Assembly (NCBI GenBank): GCA_964521195.1 | Contig: CAZFRE010000001.1 | Span: 496,001 to 560,000 of the forward strand | Direction: 5' to 3' | Origin: CAWDNM01 sp964521195 | Lineage (GTDB): Bacteria > Actinomycetota > Coriobacteriia > Anaerosomatales > JAAXUF01 | Length of the DNA: 64,000 bases | In this document: in pieces, positions 16,645 to 25,684 of the stretch | How the letters are laid out: each line of letters begins with the position of its first letter | How positions within the stretch are numbered: position 1 is the first letter of the stretch | Position numbers and translations under genes: made by a program | Notes under the pieces: model-generated | What the model saw: the letters and a program-made list of their open reading frames with translations, nothing else | Told to the model about the DNA's origin: nothing | Database searches by the model: none

Positions 16645-18054
16645 ATGGGCCCGTATCTCCTCATAGCCCCCGAGTTCGTCGTACTCGTCGCTGCGATCGT
16701 CGTGCTCTTCGCAGATGTGCTCTTCCGCGGCAGCGAGCGCGCAGCTGCCTGGGTCGGTGCGCTCGGTGCGGCGGCGGCGGGTGGCCTGGCGATCGTCGTG
16801 GGGCAGGGGAAGGTGCCGATCTTCGGCGAGCAGTTCGCCGTCGATTCGCTCGCGCAGTTCGGTCGCGCATCCTCGGCGTTGCTCGCGGCGGTGTTCCTCG
16901 TGTGGCTGGCCGGGACCGGCCTCAAGCGCGGCTTGCCGCAGTTCGCCTCGCTCACGCTGTTCGCCACGCTCGGCGGCATGCTGATGGCAAGCGCCGCGGA
17001 CTGGGTCGTGCTGGTGTTGGCGCTTGAGACGGCCACGATGCCGGCGTACGTGCTCATGGGCTTCGATCGCGAGCGCGAGCGCAGCCTCGAGGGCGCGCTG
17101 AAGTACTTCCTGCTGTCGATGGTGGCGAGCCTGCTGTTCCTCTACGGGCTCTCGTTCGTCATCGGCACCTCTGGATCGACACTGCTCGCCAAGACCCACA
17201 TGGCGCCCGGTACCGCGGGGCTCGTCGCGACGCTCTTCCTCATCGCCGGGCTGCTCGCGAAGCTTTCTGCAGCCCCGTTCCAGTGGTGGTCGCCGGACGC
17301 CTATGCCGGCGCGCCCACGCCGTCGGTCGCGTTCGTGTCGTCGGTGCCCAAGATCGCAGCTGTCGTCGCGTTCGCGCGCATCGTGCAGTACATCGCACCG
17401 CAGGTGCCGTCGCTGTGGGCGCTGCTGGCCGTCGCGTCGGTCGCCTCGCTGTTGATCGGCAACCTTGCGGCGTTCCCGCAAAGCGACCTGAAGCGCCTCA
17501 TGGGCTACTCGGGCGTCGCGCACGCGGGCTACCTGCTCGTGGGCCTCGCGGCGGCCGCCAAGGTCGCATCATCGCCGGAGCAGGCCTCAGCCGCAGGACT
17601 CAGCGCCGCGGTCTTCTACGCGCTCGCCTACGCCGTGCCGTCGATGGCGATCATGTTCGTCGTCGACGAGTTCGGGCACACGATGTCGGACATGGCCGGC
17701 GTCGCGAAGCGTCGGCCGTGGGTCGCCTGGGTGACCGTGCTGCTGCTGGTCTCGCTCGTGGGCGTACCGCCCCTCGCAGGCTTCACCGGCAAGCTCTACC
17801 TCTTCGGCGCCGCGATCGGCTCGCAACTCACATGGCTCGCACTGCTGGCGCTCGTCATGAGCGTCGTCTCCGCGGGCTACTACTTCCGCATCGTCCGGAC
17901 GATGTTCTTCGACGAGCCCGTCGGCGGTATCGCCGAGAAGCCCGCGTCGGGTGTTGCGGGTCTGGCGCTCGTCATCTGTGCGGTCGCCACCGTGACGATC
18001 GGCATCGCCGCCTCGCCGCTGCTCGCCGCGCTCGGGTTCTCACTCGGGTCTTAG
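16645..18054 (+). CDS. nuoN: NADH-quinone oxidoreductase subunit N (operon 1)
   Basis: This 469-residue antiporter-like subunit sits next to the NuoA/J/K module. Key marks are Glu in VLALETATMPAYVLMG, Lys in GLLAKLSAAPFQWW, a second Lys in SSVPKIAAVVAF, and QSDLKRLMGYSGVAHAGYLL. It is the last gene of operon 1. The ATG at 16645 begins one base after the nuoM stop. No strong terminator hairpin follows before the ABM gene. Confidence 0.95.
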   Translation: MGPYLLIAPEFVVLVAAIVVLFADVLFRGSERAAAWVGALGAAAAGGLAIVVGQGKVPIFGEQFAVDSLAQFGRASSALLAAVFLVWLAGTGLKRGLPQFASLTLFATLGGMLMASAADWVVLVLALETATMPAYVLMGFDRERERSLEGALKYFLLSMVASLLFLYGLSFVIGTSGSTLLAKTHMAPGTAGLVATLFLIAGLLAKLSAAPFQWWSPDAYAGAPTPSVAFVSSVPKIAAVVAFARIVQYIAPQVPSLWALLAVASVASLLIGNLAAFPQSDLKRLMGYSGVAHAGYLLVGLAAAAKVASSPEQASAAGLSAAVFYALAYAVPSMAIMFVVDEFGHTMSDMAGVAKRRPWVAWVTVLLLVSLVGVPPLAGFTGKLYLFGAAIGSQLTWLALLALVMSVVSAGYYFRIVRTMFFDEPVGGIAEKPASGVAGLALVICAVATVTIGIAASPLLAALGFSLGS

Positions 18055-18170
18055 GCAGCGTGACGGCGGCCACACCACGCCTTCCGGTCTTGCGGTAAGG
18101 TGTGAGCGACGCGCCGCACTCGCTGCACGCGGTCGCGCACCCTGAGATGCCGGTCGAAAGGGGCTGCGGG

Positions 18171-18485
18171 ATGACGGTCTACACGTCGGGCGACTGGTTC
18201 GTGAAACCGGACTGCGAGGACGAGTTCGCACGGAAGTGGCGCGAGTTATCGCTGCTGTCGCTCGAGGAGATCGAGCCCGATGCCCGCGTGCTGCTCCTCC
18301 GTGACCGCGAGAACCCCCGGCATTTCCGTAGCATGGGCGAGTTCCGCAACGAAGAGGCGATCGTCCAGTGGCGCGACGGCACTGTGTTCGGCGAGCGCTT
18401 GGCGCTCCTCGCTGACCTGCTGGAGGAGGCGCACACGTCGGTCTTCGACATCGAAGACGTTCTCGGCATCAGGGAGTTGCGCTAG
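18171..18485 (+). CDS. small ABM-fold (antibiotic biosynthesis monooxygenase-like) protein
   Basis: This 104-residue protein has the dimeric alpha+beta-barrel look: a start VYTSGDWFVKPDCEDEFARKWREL, a helix, and strands around VLLLRDRENPRHFRSMGEFRNEEAIVQWR. Relatives include quinol monooxygenases and haem-degrading HmoA-like proteins, but no catalytic residue can be assigned. The ATG at 18171 was chosen because AAAGGGG precedes it and it starts at the first strand; a GTG at 18102 would add 23 unlike residues. It lies between two convergent complex I operons, and its stop is only 18 bases from the stop of the opposing nuoM copy. Confidence 0.65.
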   Translation: MTVYTSGDWFVKPDCEDEFARKWRELSLLSLEEIEPDARVLLLRDRENPRHFRSMGEFRNEEAIVQWRDGTVFGERLALLADLLEEAHTSVFDIEDVLGIRELR

Positions 18486-18503
18486 GGCGAGTCGCTCGGG
18501 TCG

Positions 18504-19991
18504 CTAGCCGCCGAGCATCCGTACCAGCGCGTCGACGCTGCTTCGCATGACGCCCACGAGGACCTCGGGGAACACCCCGACGGCGAGGATGAGCGCGCAC
18601 AGCGGCGCCATCGAGAACGCCTCTGAGGTCGTCATGTCGGGCATGCCCACTCGCTCCTCGTTGAGCGGGCCGAACGTCACGCGCCGCAGCATCCACAGAA
18701 GGTAGCTCACGGTGAGCGCCACCGCTGCCGCTGCGGTCACGGTGAGCCACGTGTAGACCGGGAATGCTCCCGCCAGGACCATGAACTCGCCGATGAAGCC
18801 GGAGAGGCCCGGCAGGCCCATCGATGCGAACGATGCGAACACCAACGTGCCGGCGAGGACCGGTGTGATCTTGGCGATTCCGCCGAACGCGGCGATCTCG
18901 CGGGTGTGCGCACGCTCGTACACGGCGCCGACGAGCAGGAAGAGAAGCCCGGCGATGAGTCCGTGCGAGAACATCTGGACCGACGCGCCGGTGATTCCTG
19001 CTGTCGTCGCGGCGGCGATGCCGAGCATCACGTAGCCCATGTGCGAGATCGACGAGTACGCCACGAGCTTCTTCAGGTCCGTCTGGACGAGCGCTACGGC
19101 CGCCCCGTACACGATCGAGATGACCGCCAGCACCGCCAGCACCGGCGCCACCGCCGAGAACCCCTCGGGCAACATGCCCGGCCCGAGCCGCAGGAAGCCG
19201 TAGCCACCCATCTTGAGCAGGACGCCGGCGAGGAGCACCGAGACAGCGGTAGGTGCCTCGACGTGCGCATCCGGCAGCCAGGTGTGCAGCGGGAACACGG
19301 GCACCTTCACGGCGAGTCCCACAGCGATCGCGATGAAGATCGCCGTCTGTGTACTCGCTGCGAGTCCGGGCGCATTCTGCGCGATCGTGAGCATGTCGAA
19401 GGTCGGTGTGCCCGCGAGGTTCGCGGTGGCGAGGTACAGCGCGAGGATACCGGCGAGCATCGAAAGGCTGCCGGCCAGGGTGTATAGGAAGAACTTCACA
19501 GCGGCGTAGGCACGTCTCGGACCGCCCCATATGCTGATGAGGAAGTACATCGGGATGAGTACGACCTCCCAGAACAGGTAGAACAGAATCAGGTCGAGAG
19601 CCACGAACACGCCACAGAGCCCGGCTTCGAGCATCAGCAGCAGGGTGAAGTACTGCCGCACCCGGTCCCTGATACCGCGAGAGGCTATGACCGCGAGGAA
19701 GGTCAGCAGTCCGGTGAGCCACAGCAAGGGGAGCGACAGCCCGTCGACGCCGATGTGGAAGGACGTGCCGAGTCCGGGTATCCACGGACGGCTCAACTCG
19801 AACTGCATCGCGCTCGTAGCGGGATCGAACCGCGCCCACAGCGCGGTCGCGCACGCCAGGACGATGCCGCTCACCGCGAGGGCTGCCGGCCTGGCGAGCC
19901 GAGCGGAGCTTTCGGGGATGAGGGAGATGGCGATGCCGCAGATGAGCGGCACGAGCACGGTCGCTGTGAGCACGATCTGGTCTGCCGTCAT
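18504..19991 (-). CDS. nuoM: additional NADH-quinone oxidoreductase subunit M (NuoM', operon 2)
   Basis: This 495-residue protein is a second NuoM at the 3' end of operon 2, 15 bases after nuoN. Key pump residues are intact: Glu142 (LFWEVVLIPMYFL), Lys229 (LAVKVPVFPLHTW), Lys in AGVLLKMGGYGF, and Glu in SGFIGEFMVL. By eye it matches operon 1 NuoM closely (HTWLPDAHVEAP, VISIVYGAAVA, KKLVAYSS) and is less like the operon 2 NuoM at 21465-22931. The ATG at 19991 has GGAGGATGAG upstream. It may supply an extra pumping subunit to complex 2, or be used by complex 1. Confidence 0.92.
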   Translation of the reverse strand: MTADQIVLTATVLVPLICGIAISLIPESSARLARPAALAVSGIVLACATALWARFDPATSAMQFELSRPWIPGLGTSFHIGVDGLSLPLLWLTGLLTFLAVIASRGIRDRVRQYFTLLLMLEAGLCGVFVALDLILFYLFWEVVLIPMYFLISIWGGPRRAYAAVKFFLYTLAGSLSMLAGILALYLATANLAGTPTFDMLTIAQNAPGLAASTQTAIFIAIAVGLAVKVPVFPLHTWLPDAHVEAPTAVSVLLAGVLLKMGGYGFLRLGPGMLPEGFSAVAPVLAVLAVISIVYGAAVALVQTDLKKLVAYSSISHMGYVMLGIAAATTAGITGASVQMFSHGLIAGLLFLLVGAVYERAHTREIAAFGGIAKITPVLAGTLVFASFASMGLPGLSGFIGEFMVLAGAFPVYTWLTVTAAAAVALTVSYLLWMLRRVTFGPLNEERVGMPDMTTSEAFSMAPLCALILAVGVFPEVLVGVMRSSVDALVRMLGG

Positions 19992-20006
19992 CTCATCCTC
20001 CCTCCG

Positions 20007-21461
20007 CTACCCGCCGAAAAGCGCAGACGCGGCGTGCACGGCCGCCCGCAGCATCGATTCCGGGAACAGGCCGAACGCGAGCACGCCCGTGACGCAGAGC
20101 GTGAGTGCGACCGCGATCGGCGGGTCGATCGCGAGCGGCTCGGTGTCACCGTCCCGAACGTACATGACGAAGACGACGCGCAAGTAGTAGTAGAGTGCGA
20201 TCACGCTGTTGACGACTCCGATGACGACGAGCCACACGAGGCCTGACTCGGCGGCGCTCAAGAAGACGTAGAACTTGGCCATGAAGCCGGCGAAGAGGGG
20301 CAGACCGGCCAGGGAGAGCAGCGCGACCGCGCCGGCGAGCGCGACCAGCGGTGCTCTGCGATGCAGGCCCGCGAACCCCTCGATCTCATCGGTGCCGGTG
20401 GTTCGGGCCACGGTGAGCACGACGCCGAAGGCCGCGAGGTTCGCCAGGGAGTACGCGGCGGCGTAGTAGAGCACCCCGGCCACGCCCGCCTGTGTGAGCG
20501 AAGCGAGTCCGATGAGAAGGTAGCCGGCTTGGGCGATACCCGAGTACGCGAGCATCCGCTTGATGTTGGTCTGCCGTATGGCGCCAAGATTGCCGAGCGT
20601 CATCGACAGAGCGGCCATGGTGCCGAAGATGAGCGCCCACTCCATGGGGACCTTCAGTCCGGTGACGATGATGCGCAGCGCGAGCGCGAATCCGGCGAAC
20701 TTCGAGCCCACTGACATGAAGGCGGTGGTCGGCGTGGGCGCACCCTCGTAGGTGTCCGGGACCCACCAGTGGAAGGGAGCCGCCGTGATCTTGAAGGCGA
20801 AACCGGTGAGCAGCAGCACGAGCCCCACGGCGACCGCCGGCGGGACGGTGGGCGCGCCGGCGAGACGCGCGCCGATCTCGGCGATCGTGCTCGTCCCGAG
20901 CGATCCGTACACGAGGCTCATGCCGTACACGAGCACCGCCGTCGACACCAGCACGAGCAACAGGTACTTCAGAGCCGCCTCGCCAGACTTCGGGTCGCGC
21001 TTCGCGTAGCCGATGAGCACGATCAGCGGAAGGCTCGTGAGCTGCATCGTGATGAAGATCGTGAAGAGCTCGCCGGTGGAGGTGAGGATCATGTGGCCCA
21101 TCGTGCACCACACCACGAGCGCGTAGTACTCGGCGTTCCACCGGCTGAAGCGGGGCACCGTGTGCGTGGAGAGCAGCAGTGTCGCCGACCCGATGCCGAG
21201 GAACAGGTACGTGAAGAACACCGACAGCGCATCGTGGACGATCACGCCGCCGTACAGCACGCCCTCGGCGTCGGCGAGATAGGCGTTGGCGAGCGCGGCT
21301 CCCGCGAGACCCGCAACCCCCACGTACGCGAGCCAGTGGCGCGGGGGTGCGCCCGCCGGCCGCTGCGGCATGGCGAGGTCGAGTACGACGATCAGCACCC
21401 CCGTGAGCACGACGATGATCTCTGGCAGCAGGAGGGTGAGGTTCTCGGAGGCGAAGGGCAT
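20007..21461 (-). CDS. nuoN: NADH-quinone oxidoreductase subunit N (operon 2)
   Basis: This 484-residue antiporter-like subunit has FAFKITAAPFHWWVPDTYEG (Lys conserved), MSVGSKFAGFAL (second Lys), and QTNIKRMLAYSGIAQAGYLL. Its DTYEGAPTPTTAFM is the textbook NuoN form, whereas operon 1 NuoN reads DAYAGAPTPSVAFV. It lies 3 bases after the nuoM at 21465-22931. Unusually, it is followed by another NuoM rather than ending the operon. Confidence 0.94.
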   Translation of the reverse strand: MPFASENLTLLLPEIIVVLTGVLIVVLDLAMPQRPAGAPPRHWLAYVGVAGLAGAALANAYLADAEGVLYGGVIVHDALSVFFTYLFLGIGSATLLLSTHTVPRFSRWNAEYYALVVWCTMGHMILTSTGELFTIFITMQLTSLPLIVLIGYAKRDPKSGEAALKYLLLVLVSTAVLVYGMSLVYGSLGTSTIAEIGARLAGAPTVPPAVAVGLVLLLTGFAFKITAAPFHWWVPDTYEGAPTPTTAFMSVGSKFAGFALALRIIVTGLKVPMEWALIFGTMAALSMTLGNLGAIRQTNIKRMLAYSGIAQAGYLLIGLASLTQAGVAGVLYYAAAYSLANLAAFGVVLTVARTTGTDEIEGFAGLHRRAPLVALAGAVALLSLAGLPLFAGFMAKFYVFLSAAESGLVWLVVIGVVNSVIALYYYLRVVFVMYVRDGDTEPLAIDPPIAVALTLCVTGVLAFGLFPESMLRAAVHAASALFGG

Positions 21462-21464
21462 GGG

Positions 21465-22931
21465 CTACACCCCCGCCAGCTTCGCGAGGATGGGGGCGAC
21501 GCCGGCGCTGACGGTCGCGTACATGGACGCCGGGAACAGCCCGACACCCATGATGATGAGCGCCAGGATCGCCATCGGCGCGAACCGCAGCGGGGGAGCG
21601 TCGTCGAGTGTGGCGACCGCCTCGCTCGGCTCACCGAGCAGGATCGCCGAGAGGACGCGCAACAGGTAGGCGGCCGTGGCGACCACGCCGATGAAGGCGA
21701 TCGCCGCGAACCAGACCGACTTGGTGACGGTGCCAACGTACACGAGCAGCTCGGCGACGAAACCGGCGGTCGATGGGAGGCCCATGCTGGACGCCGCGGC
21801 GATGATGAAGCAGGCGGCGACGAGCGGCGTGCGCTTCATCAGGCCGGAGATCTCGGCGATCTGGCGCGTGTGCGCCTGCTCGTACACGTAGCCGATGAGC
21901 GCGAAGAAGAGGCCGGTCATGACGCCGTGTGCGAACATCTGGAATCCGGCGCCTTCCAGCGCGTACTTGTTGCCGATCCCGATGCCGAGCAGCACGTAGC
22001 CCATGTGGCTCACGCTCGAGTAGCCGATGACGTACTTCAGGTCGGTCTGGCTCATCGCGCAGAACGCGCCATAGACGATGTTGATCACGCCGATGACGCA
22101 CACGAGAGACGCCCAGTCGCTCCAGCCGTTGGGGAAGAGGTCGACGCCCAATCGCAGCAGGCCGTACGCACCGAGCTTCAGCAGCACGCCGGCGTGGAAC
22201 ATCGACACGGCGGTGGGTGCGGCGACATGACCGTCGGGCGACCAGGTGTGCAGCGGCCAGATCGGTATGAGCGTGCCGAAGCCCACGAGCGCGAGCAGGA
22301 ACAGCCAGCGCTGGAACTGAGCCGGGAATACCGCACCCGACCACACCGCGAGGTCGAACGTGTGCTGCCCGACCTGCCAGTAGGTGAGCACGATGAGCAG
22401 GATGAGCATCGCGCTGCCTGCGAACAGGAACAGCGTGAGTTTCATCGCCGAGTACTCCTTGCGCGTGCTGCCCCAGATCGCGATGAGCAGGTACATGGGG
22501 AGCACGGCCATCTCATAGAAGAAGAACAGCAGAAACGCGTCGCGCGCGGCGAACACGCCGAACACGCCCGTGGCAAGCATCAGCAGGAGCACGAAGAACT
22601 CCCGAGGGCGCGTCTCGATGTTCCACGAGACAAGCGAACCGGTGAAGATGACCACCGCGGTGAGCAGCAGCATCGGGACGGACAGCCCGTCGACACCGAG
22701 CGAGTACGAGATACCGAGCGAGGGAATCCACGCGATCTTCTCGGCGAACTGGAAGCCGGCGGCGGTGCGGTCGTAGGTGAGGTGGACGGCGAGCGCACCC
22801 GCGAGGCATACGCTGCCGGCGACGAACGTGAGTGCGCGGGGGACGGCAGGGTTGCGACCGAACAACGCGATGAGGATCGCCGCGATGAGCGGTGCCATGA
22901 CAACGATGGTGAGGACCGGGATTCCGCTCAT
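21465..22931 (-). CDS. nuoM: NADH-quinone oxidoreductase subunit M (operon 2), helix-7 Lys replaced
   Basis: This 488-residue antiporter-like subunit has Glu140 (FFFYEMAVLPMYLL), a helix-8 Lys252 (AGVLLKLGAYGLLR) and a Glu in AGFVAELLVY. The helix-7 Lys (AVKVP in both other NuoM copies) is absent: the aligned box reads GFGTLIPIWPLHTW, with Leu221 at the Lys position. The following WSPDGHVAAPTAVS also differs from the usual WLPDAHVEAP. The ATG at 22931 overlaps nuoL by 4 bases; an upstream extension to 23318 is Arg-rich shadow. Proton-path use is therefore uncertain. Confidence 0.93.
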   Translation of the reverse strand: MSGIPVLTIVVMAPLIAAILIALFGRNPAVPRALTFVAGSVCLAGALAVHLTYDRTAAGFQFAEKIAWIPSLGISYSLGVDGLSVPMLLLTAVVIFTGSLVSWNIETRPREFFVLLLMLATGVFGVFAARDAFLLFFFYEMAVLPMYLLIAIWGSTRKEYSAMKLTLFLFAGSAMLILLIVLTYWQVGQHTFDLAVWSGAVFPAQFQRWLFLLALVGFGTLIPIWPLHTWSPDGHVAAPTAVSMFHAGVLLKLGAYGLLRLGVDLFPNGWSDWASLVCVIGVINIVYGAFCAMSQTDLKYVIGYSSVSHMGYVLLGIGIGNKYALEGAGFQMFAHGVMTGLFFALIGYVYEQAHTRQIAEISGLMKRTPLVAACFIIAAASSMGLPSTAGFVAELLVYVGTVTKSVWFAAIAFIGVVATAAYLLRVLSAILLGEPSEAVATLDDAPPLRFAPMAILALIIMGVGLFPASMYATVSAGVAPILAKLAGV

Positions 22932-24853
22932 CGTGCGAACACCACCACGATGATCACGATGGATGCGACGAATAGCAGGAGGTAGGTCTGCACGTTGCCG
23001 GTAAGCATCCGGCGCACCTGGCCGCCCACGCCGACCACGCCGTCGCCCAGACCGTCGACCGCGCCGTCGACGCCCCTGCGGTCGAACACGGCGAGTCCGC
23101 GGCTGAGCACGAGACCGACCTTGCCGGTGGCGCGCACGACACCGTCGACCACGGCCGCATCGACCTTGCGGAAGAACTCCGACACAGCGACCACGGGCGT
23201 CACGATGACGAGGTCGTACGCTTCGTCGATGCGGAAGTGTTGCGCGAGCACGATCTCGACGAAGCGGTTCTTCATGTACCAGTCCGGTTCGACGGCTTCC
23301 TTCACGTACATCGCCCACGCATACGCGATCGCGATGAGCGCGCCGGCGACCGCTACGGCCGCAAGGCCCACGTTCATCTCGCCCTCGGCGTGCTCACCCA
23401 TGAACCGGCCGAAGAAGAAGCCCGTGACGGGGGAGCCCACAAGTCCCGCGGTGACCGCGAGCGTCGCGAGCGCCACGAGCGGACCGCGCATGACCCACGG
23501 CGCCTCATGCGCATGCGAGTTCTTGGAACTCGGTCCCGGTGCGGCGAAGAAGGCGAGGAAGGTCGCGCGAGCCATGTAGAACGCCGTGAGCATCGCCGTG
23601 AGGATCGCGACGACGAGGAACCCGTAGCGGTGCTCGTGGTAGGCGACGAGCAGGATCTCGTCCTTGCTCCAGAACCCGGCGAGCGGCGGAATGCCGGCAA
23701 GTGATAGCGCGCCGAGCACCCACGTCGCCGCGGTCCAAGGCATCTTCTTCGCCAGGCCACCCATCTCGTGCAGGTCCTGCGTGTGGGTCGCGTGGATCAC
23801 GCTGCCGGCACCCAGGAACAGCAGCGCCTTGAAGAACGCATGTGTCATCAGGTGGAAGATCGCGGCGACCCAACTCCCCATGCCGAGCGCGAGCATCATG
23901 TAGCCGAGCTGCGAGATGGTGGAGTAGGCGAGCACCTTCTTGATGTCGTTCATCGCCACGGCGATGAGGGCTGCGAGCACCGCGGTGATCGTGCCGATGA
24001 TCGCGACGACCTGCAGCGTCTCGGGATTCGCTTCGAAGAGCGGGTACGAGCGCGCGACGAGATAGACGCCAGCCGCCACCATCGTGGCAGCGTGGATGAG
24101 AGCCGAACCGGGGGTGGGGCCCGCCATAGCGTCCGGGAGCCATACGTGCAGCGGGAACTGCGCGCTCTTGCCCATGGCGCCCAGGAACAGCAGCAGCGCG
24201 GCAGCGATCAGCGTCGGTCCGACCCAGTAGCCCTCCTCGACCCACCGGAACACCTCGGCGAACTGGAAGGAGTGGGTCTGCGTCCACATGACCACGAGCG
24301 CGAGGCCGAACCCTACGTCACCGATGCGTGTGACGAGGAACGCCTTGCTCGCCGCCTTCGCAGCCACCGGCTCGTCGTACCAGAATCCGATGAGCAGGTA
24401 CGACGAGAGACCCATGACCTCCCAGCACATGTACATGAGCAGCCAGCCGTTCGCCAGCACGACACCGAGCATCGCCGCCGTGAACAGCGAGATCGCACCG
24501 AAGTACCACCTGAACCTGTCGTCGTCGTGCATGTAGCCGATCGAGTAGATCTGCACCAGCAGGCTCACGAGCGACACGATCACGAGCATCACCGACGTGA
24601 GCGGGTCGACCTGGAAGCCCAGCTCGATGACCGAGTCGCCCACATGCAACCACGGAATCGACGCCGAGACGTGCTCGGCACCGCCGAGCATGGCGACGAG
24701 GTCGGCGATCGAAGCCAGGAACACGACCGCCATCGCCGCGATGCCCGCGGCCGGAGCGGCGGATCGGGGCAGCTTGCGGCCTGAGGCGATGACGAACGCG
24801 AACGCCGCAAGCGGGGCCAAGGGCAGTGCCCATGAGTATGCGACGACGCTCAC
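22928..24853 (-). CDS. nuoL: NADH-quinone oxidoreductase subunit L (operon 2), extended lateral helix
   Basis: This 641-residue protein has the canonical Glu in CWEVMGLSSYL, Lys in GAMGKSAQFPLHVW, His in ALIHAATMVAAGVY, and Lys in AGFWSKDEIL. Between the IVTP box and LTGNVQTY there are about 63 residues with a 26-residue internal period (units starting KVDAAVVDGVV and VFDRRGVDGAV). This again suggests a lengthened lateral helix. The start is the GTG at 24853, 4 bases after the nuoK stop. Confidence 0.94.
   Translation of the reverse strand: MSVVAYSWALPLAPLAAFAFVIASGRKLPRSAAPAAGIAAMAVVFLASIADLVAMLGGAEHVSASIPWLHVGDSVIELGFQVDPLTSVMLVIVSLVSLLVQIYSIGYMHDDDRFRWYFGAISLFTAAMLGVVLANGWLLMYMCWEVMGLSSYLLIGFWYDEPVAAKAASKAFLVTRIGDVGFGLALVVMWTQTHSFQFAEVFRWVEEGYWVGPTLIAAALLLFLGAMGKSAQFPLHVWLPDAMAGPTPGSALIHAATMVAAGVYLVARSYPLFEANPETLQVVAIIGTITAVLAALIAVAMNDIKKVLAYSTISQLGYMMLALGMGSWVAAIFHLMTHAFFKALLFLGAGSVIHATHTQDLHEMGGLAKKMPWTAATWVLGALSLAGIPPLAGFWSKDEILLVAYHEHRYGFLVVAILTAMLTAFYMARATFLAFFAAPGPSSKNSHAHEAPWVMRGPLVALATLAVTAGLVGSPVTGFFFGRFMGEHAEGEMNVGLAAVAVAGALIAIAYAWAMYVKEAVEPDWYMKNRFVEIVLAQHFRIDEAYDLVIVTPVVAVSEFFRKVDAAVVDGVVRATGKVGLVLSRGLAVFDRRGVDGAVDGLGDGVVGVGGQVRRMLTGNVQTYLLLFVASIVIIVVVFAR
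23012..23167 (-). repeat. 26-codon tandem repeat inside nuoL of operon 2
   Basis: Two 78-bp units, 23167 down to 23090 and 23089 down to 23012, encode KVDAAVVDGVV... and VFDRRGVDGAV.... The repeat is weaker than in operon 1 nuoL, but has the same period and place. Confidence 0.65.
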
Positions 24854-24857
24854 CGGC

Positions 24858-25166
24858 TCACCCCTTCAGCTTCCGGAGCGCGTCGATGGCATCGATATCG
24901 CCCTCGCGGTTGACGACGAGGATCACAGCGAGGGCCAGCCCGAACTCGGCTGCCGCGATCACCATCAGGAAGATGACGAACACCTGGCCGACCGCTTCGC
25001 TCGGCGCGACGAGTTGAGAGAACGCCGCCAGGTTGAGATTCACGGCGTTGAGGATGAGCTCGACGCAGATGACCACGCGGATAGCGTTGCGCGCGGTGAG
25101 CGCACCGAACAGCCCGATGCAGAACAGCGCCGCCGAGAGGATCAGGTAGTGGTTCAGCGTGATCAC
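24858..25166 (-). CDS. nuoK: NADH-quinone oxidoreductase subunit K (operon 2)
   Basis: This 102-residue protein has three helices. Conserved Glu residues are in CVELILNAVNLNLAAF and AAAEFGLALAV. The GTG at 25166 overlaps the nuoJ stop by 4 bases. Like all operon 2 genes it is tightly coupled to its neighbours. Confidence 0.94.
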   Translation of the reverse strand: MITLNHYLILSAALFCIGLFGALTARNAIRVVICVELILNAVNLNLAAFSQLVAPSEAVGQVFVIFLMVIAAAEFGLALAVILVVNREGDIDAIDALRKLKG

Positions 25167-25684
25167 GCCTCACCACCACCCTCATCGGACGGTGCCGGCT
25201 CATCCTCGCGCGACATGACGATCGCGCCCACCAGGGCGACCGTGAGCGCCAGGCCCGAGATCTCGAACGGGACCAGGTACTTGGAGAACAGGATGCCGGC
25301 TACCGTGGCGGTGTCGATCGACTGGCCGGGCGCGAGCGGCCACTTCGCCCAGCCGATCGTGAGCACGAGCATCGCGAAGAAGCCGGCACACGCGACTGCG
25401 GCGAGGAACGAGGTCGATGGCTTGAGCCGGTTGTCCGCCTCGGCGCTCTCGCCGCCGAGCATGAGCGCGAACAGCATCAGGATGGTGACCGCGCCGCCGT
25501 ACACGAACAGCTGCATCGCCGCGAGGAACTCGGCGTCGAGCAGCAGGAAGAGCGCCGCCATCGCCAGCAGCGTCGCAAACACGCACATGAGTGCGTGAAT
25601 CAGCTTGCGTGCGAGGACGAGTCCCAAAGCGCCGGCGAGCGCTATGGCGGCGTACAGGTAGAAGAAGAACAGCTGCAGCGTCAC
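25163..25684 (-). CDS. nuoJ: NADH-quinone oxidoreductase subunit J (operon 2)
   Basis: This 173-residue protein has five predicted helices. The family block reads FLAAMQLFVYGGAVTILMLFALML, and LARKLIHALMCVF corresponds to the helix 1-2 region. The GTG at 25684 overlaps the nuoI stop (GTGA). The C-terminal tail is acidic. Confidence 0.93.
   Translation of the reverse strand: MTLQLFFFYLYAAIALAGALGLVLARKLIHALMCVFATLLAMAALFLLLDAEFLAAMQLFVYGGAVTILMLFALMLGGESAEADNRLKPSTSFLAAVACAGFFAMLVLTIGWAKWPLAPGQSIDTATVAGILFSKYLVPFEISGLALTVALVGAIVMSREDEPAPSDEGGGEA

Noticed and set aside
20769..22985. 738-residue open frame on the plus strand
   Set aside because: It is antisense to nuoN and nuoM of operon 2 and is Arg/His/Glu-rich, typical of shadow frames.
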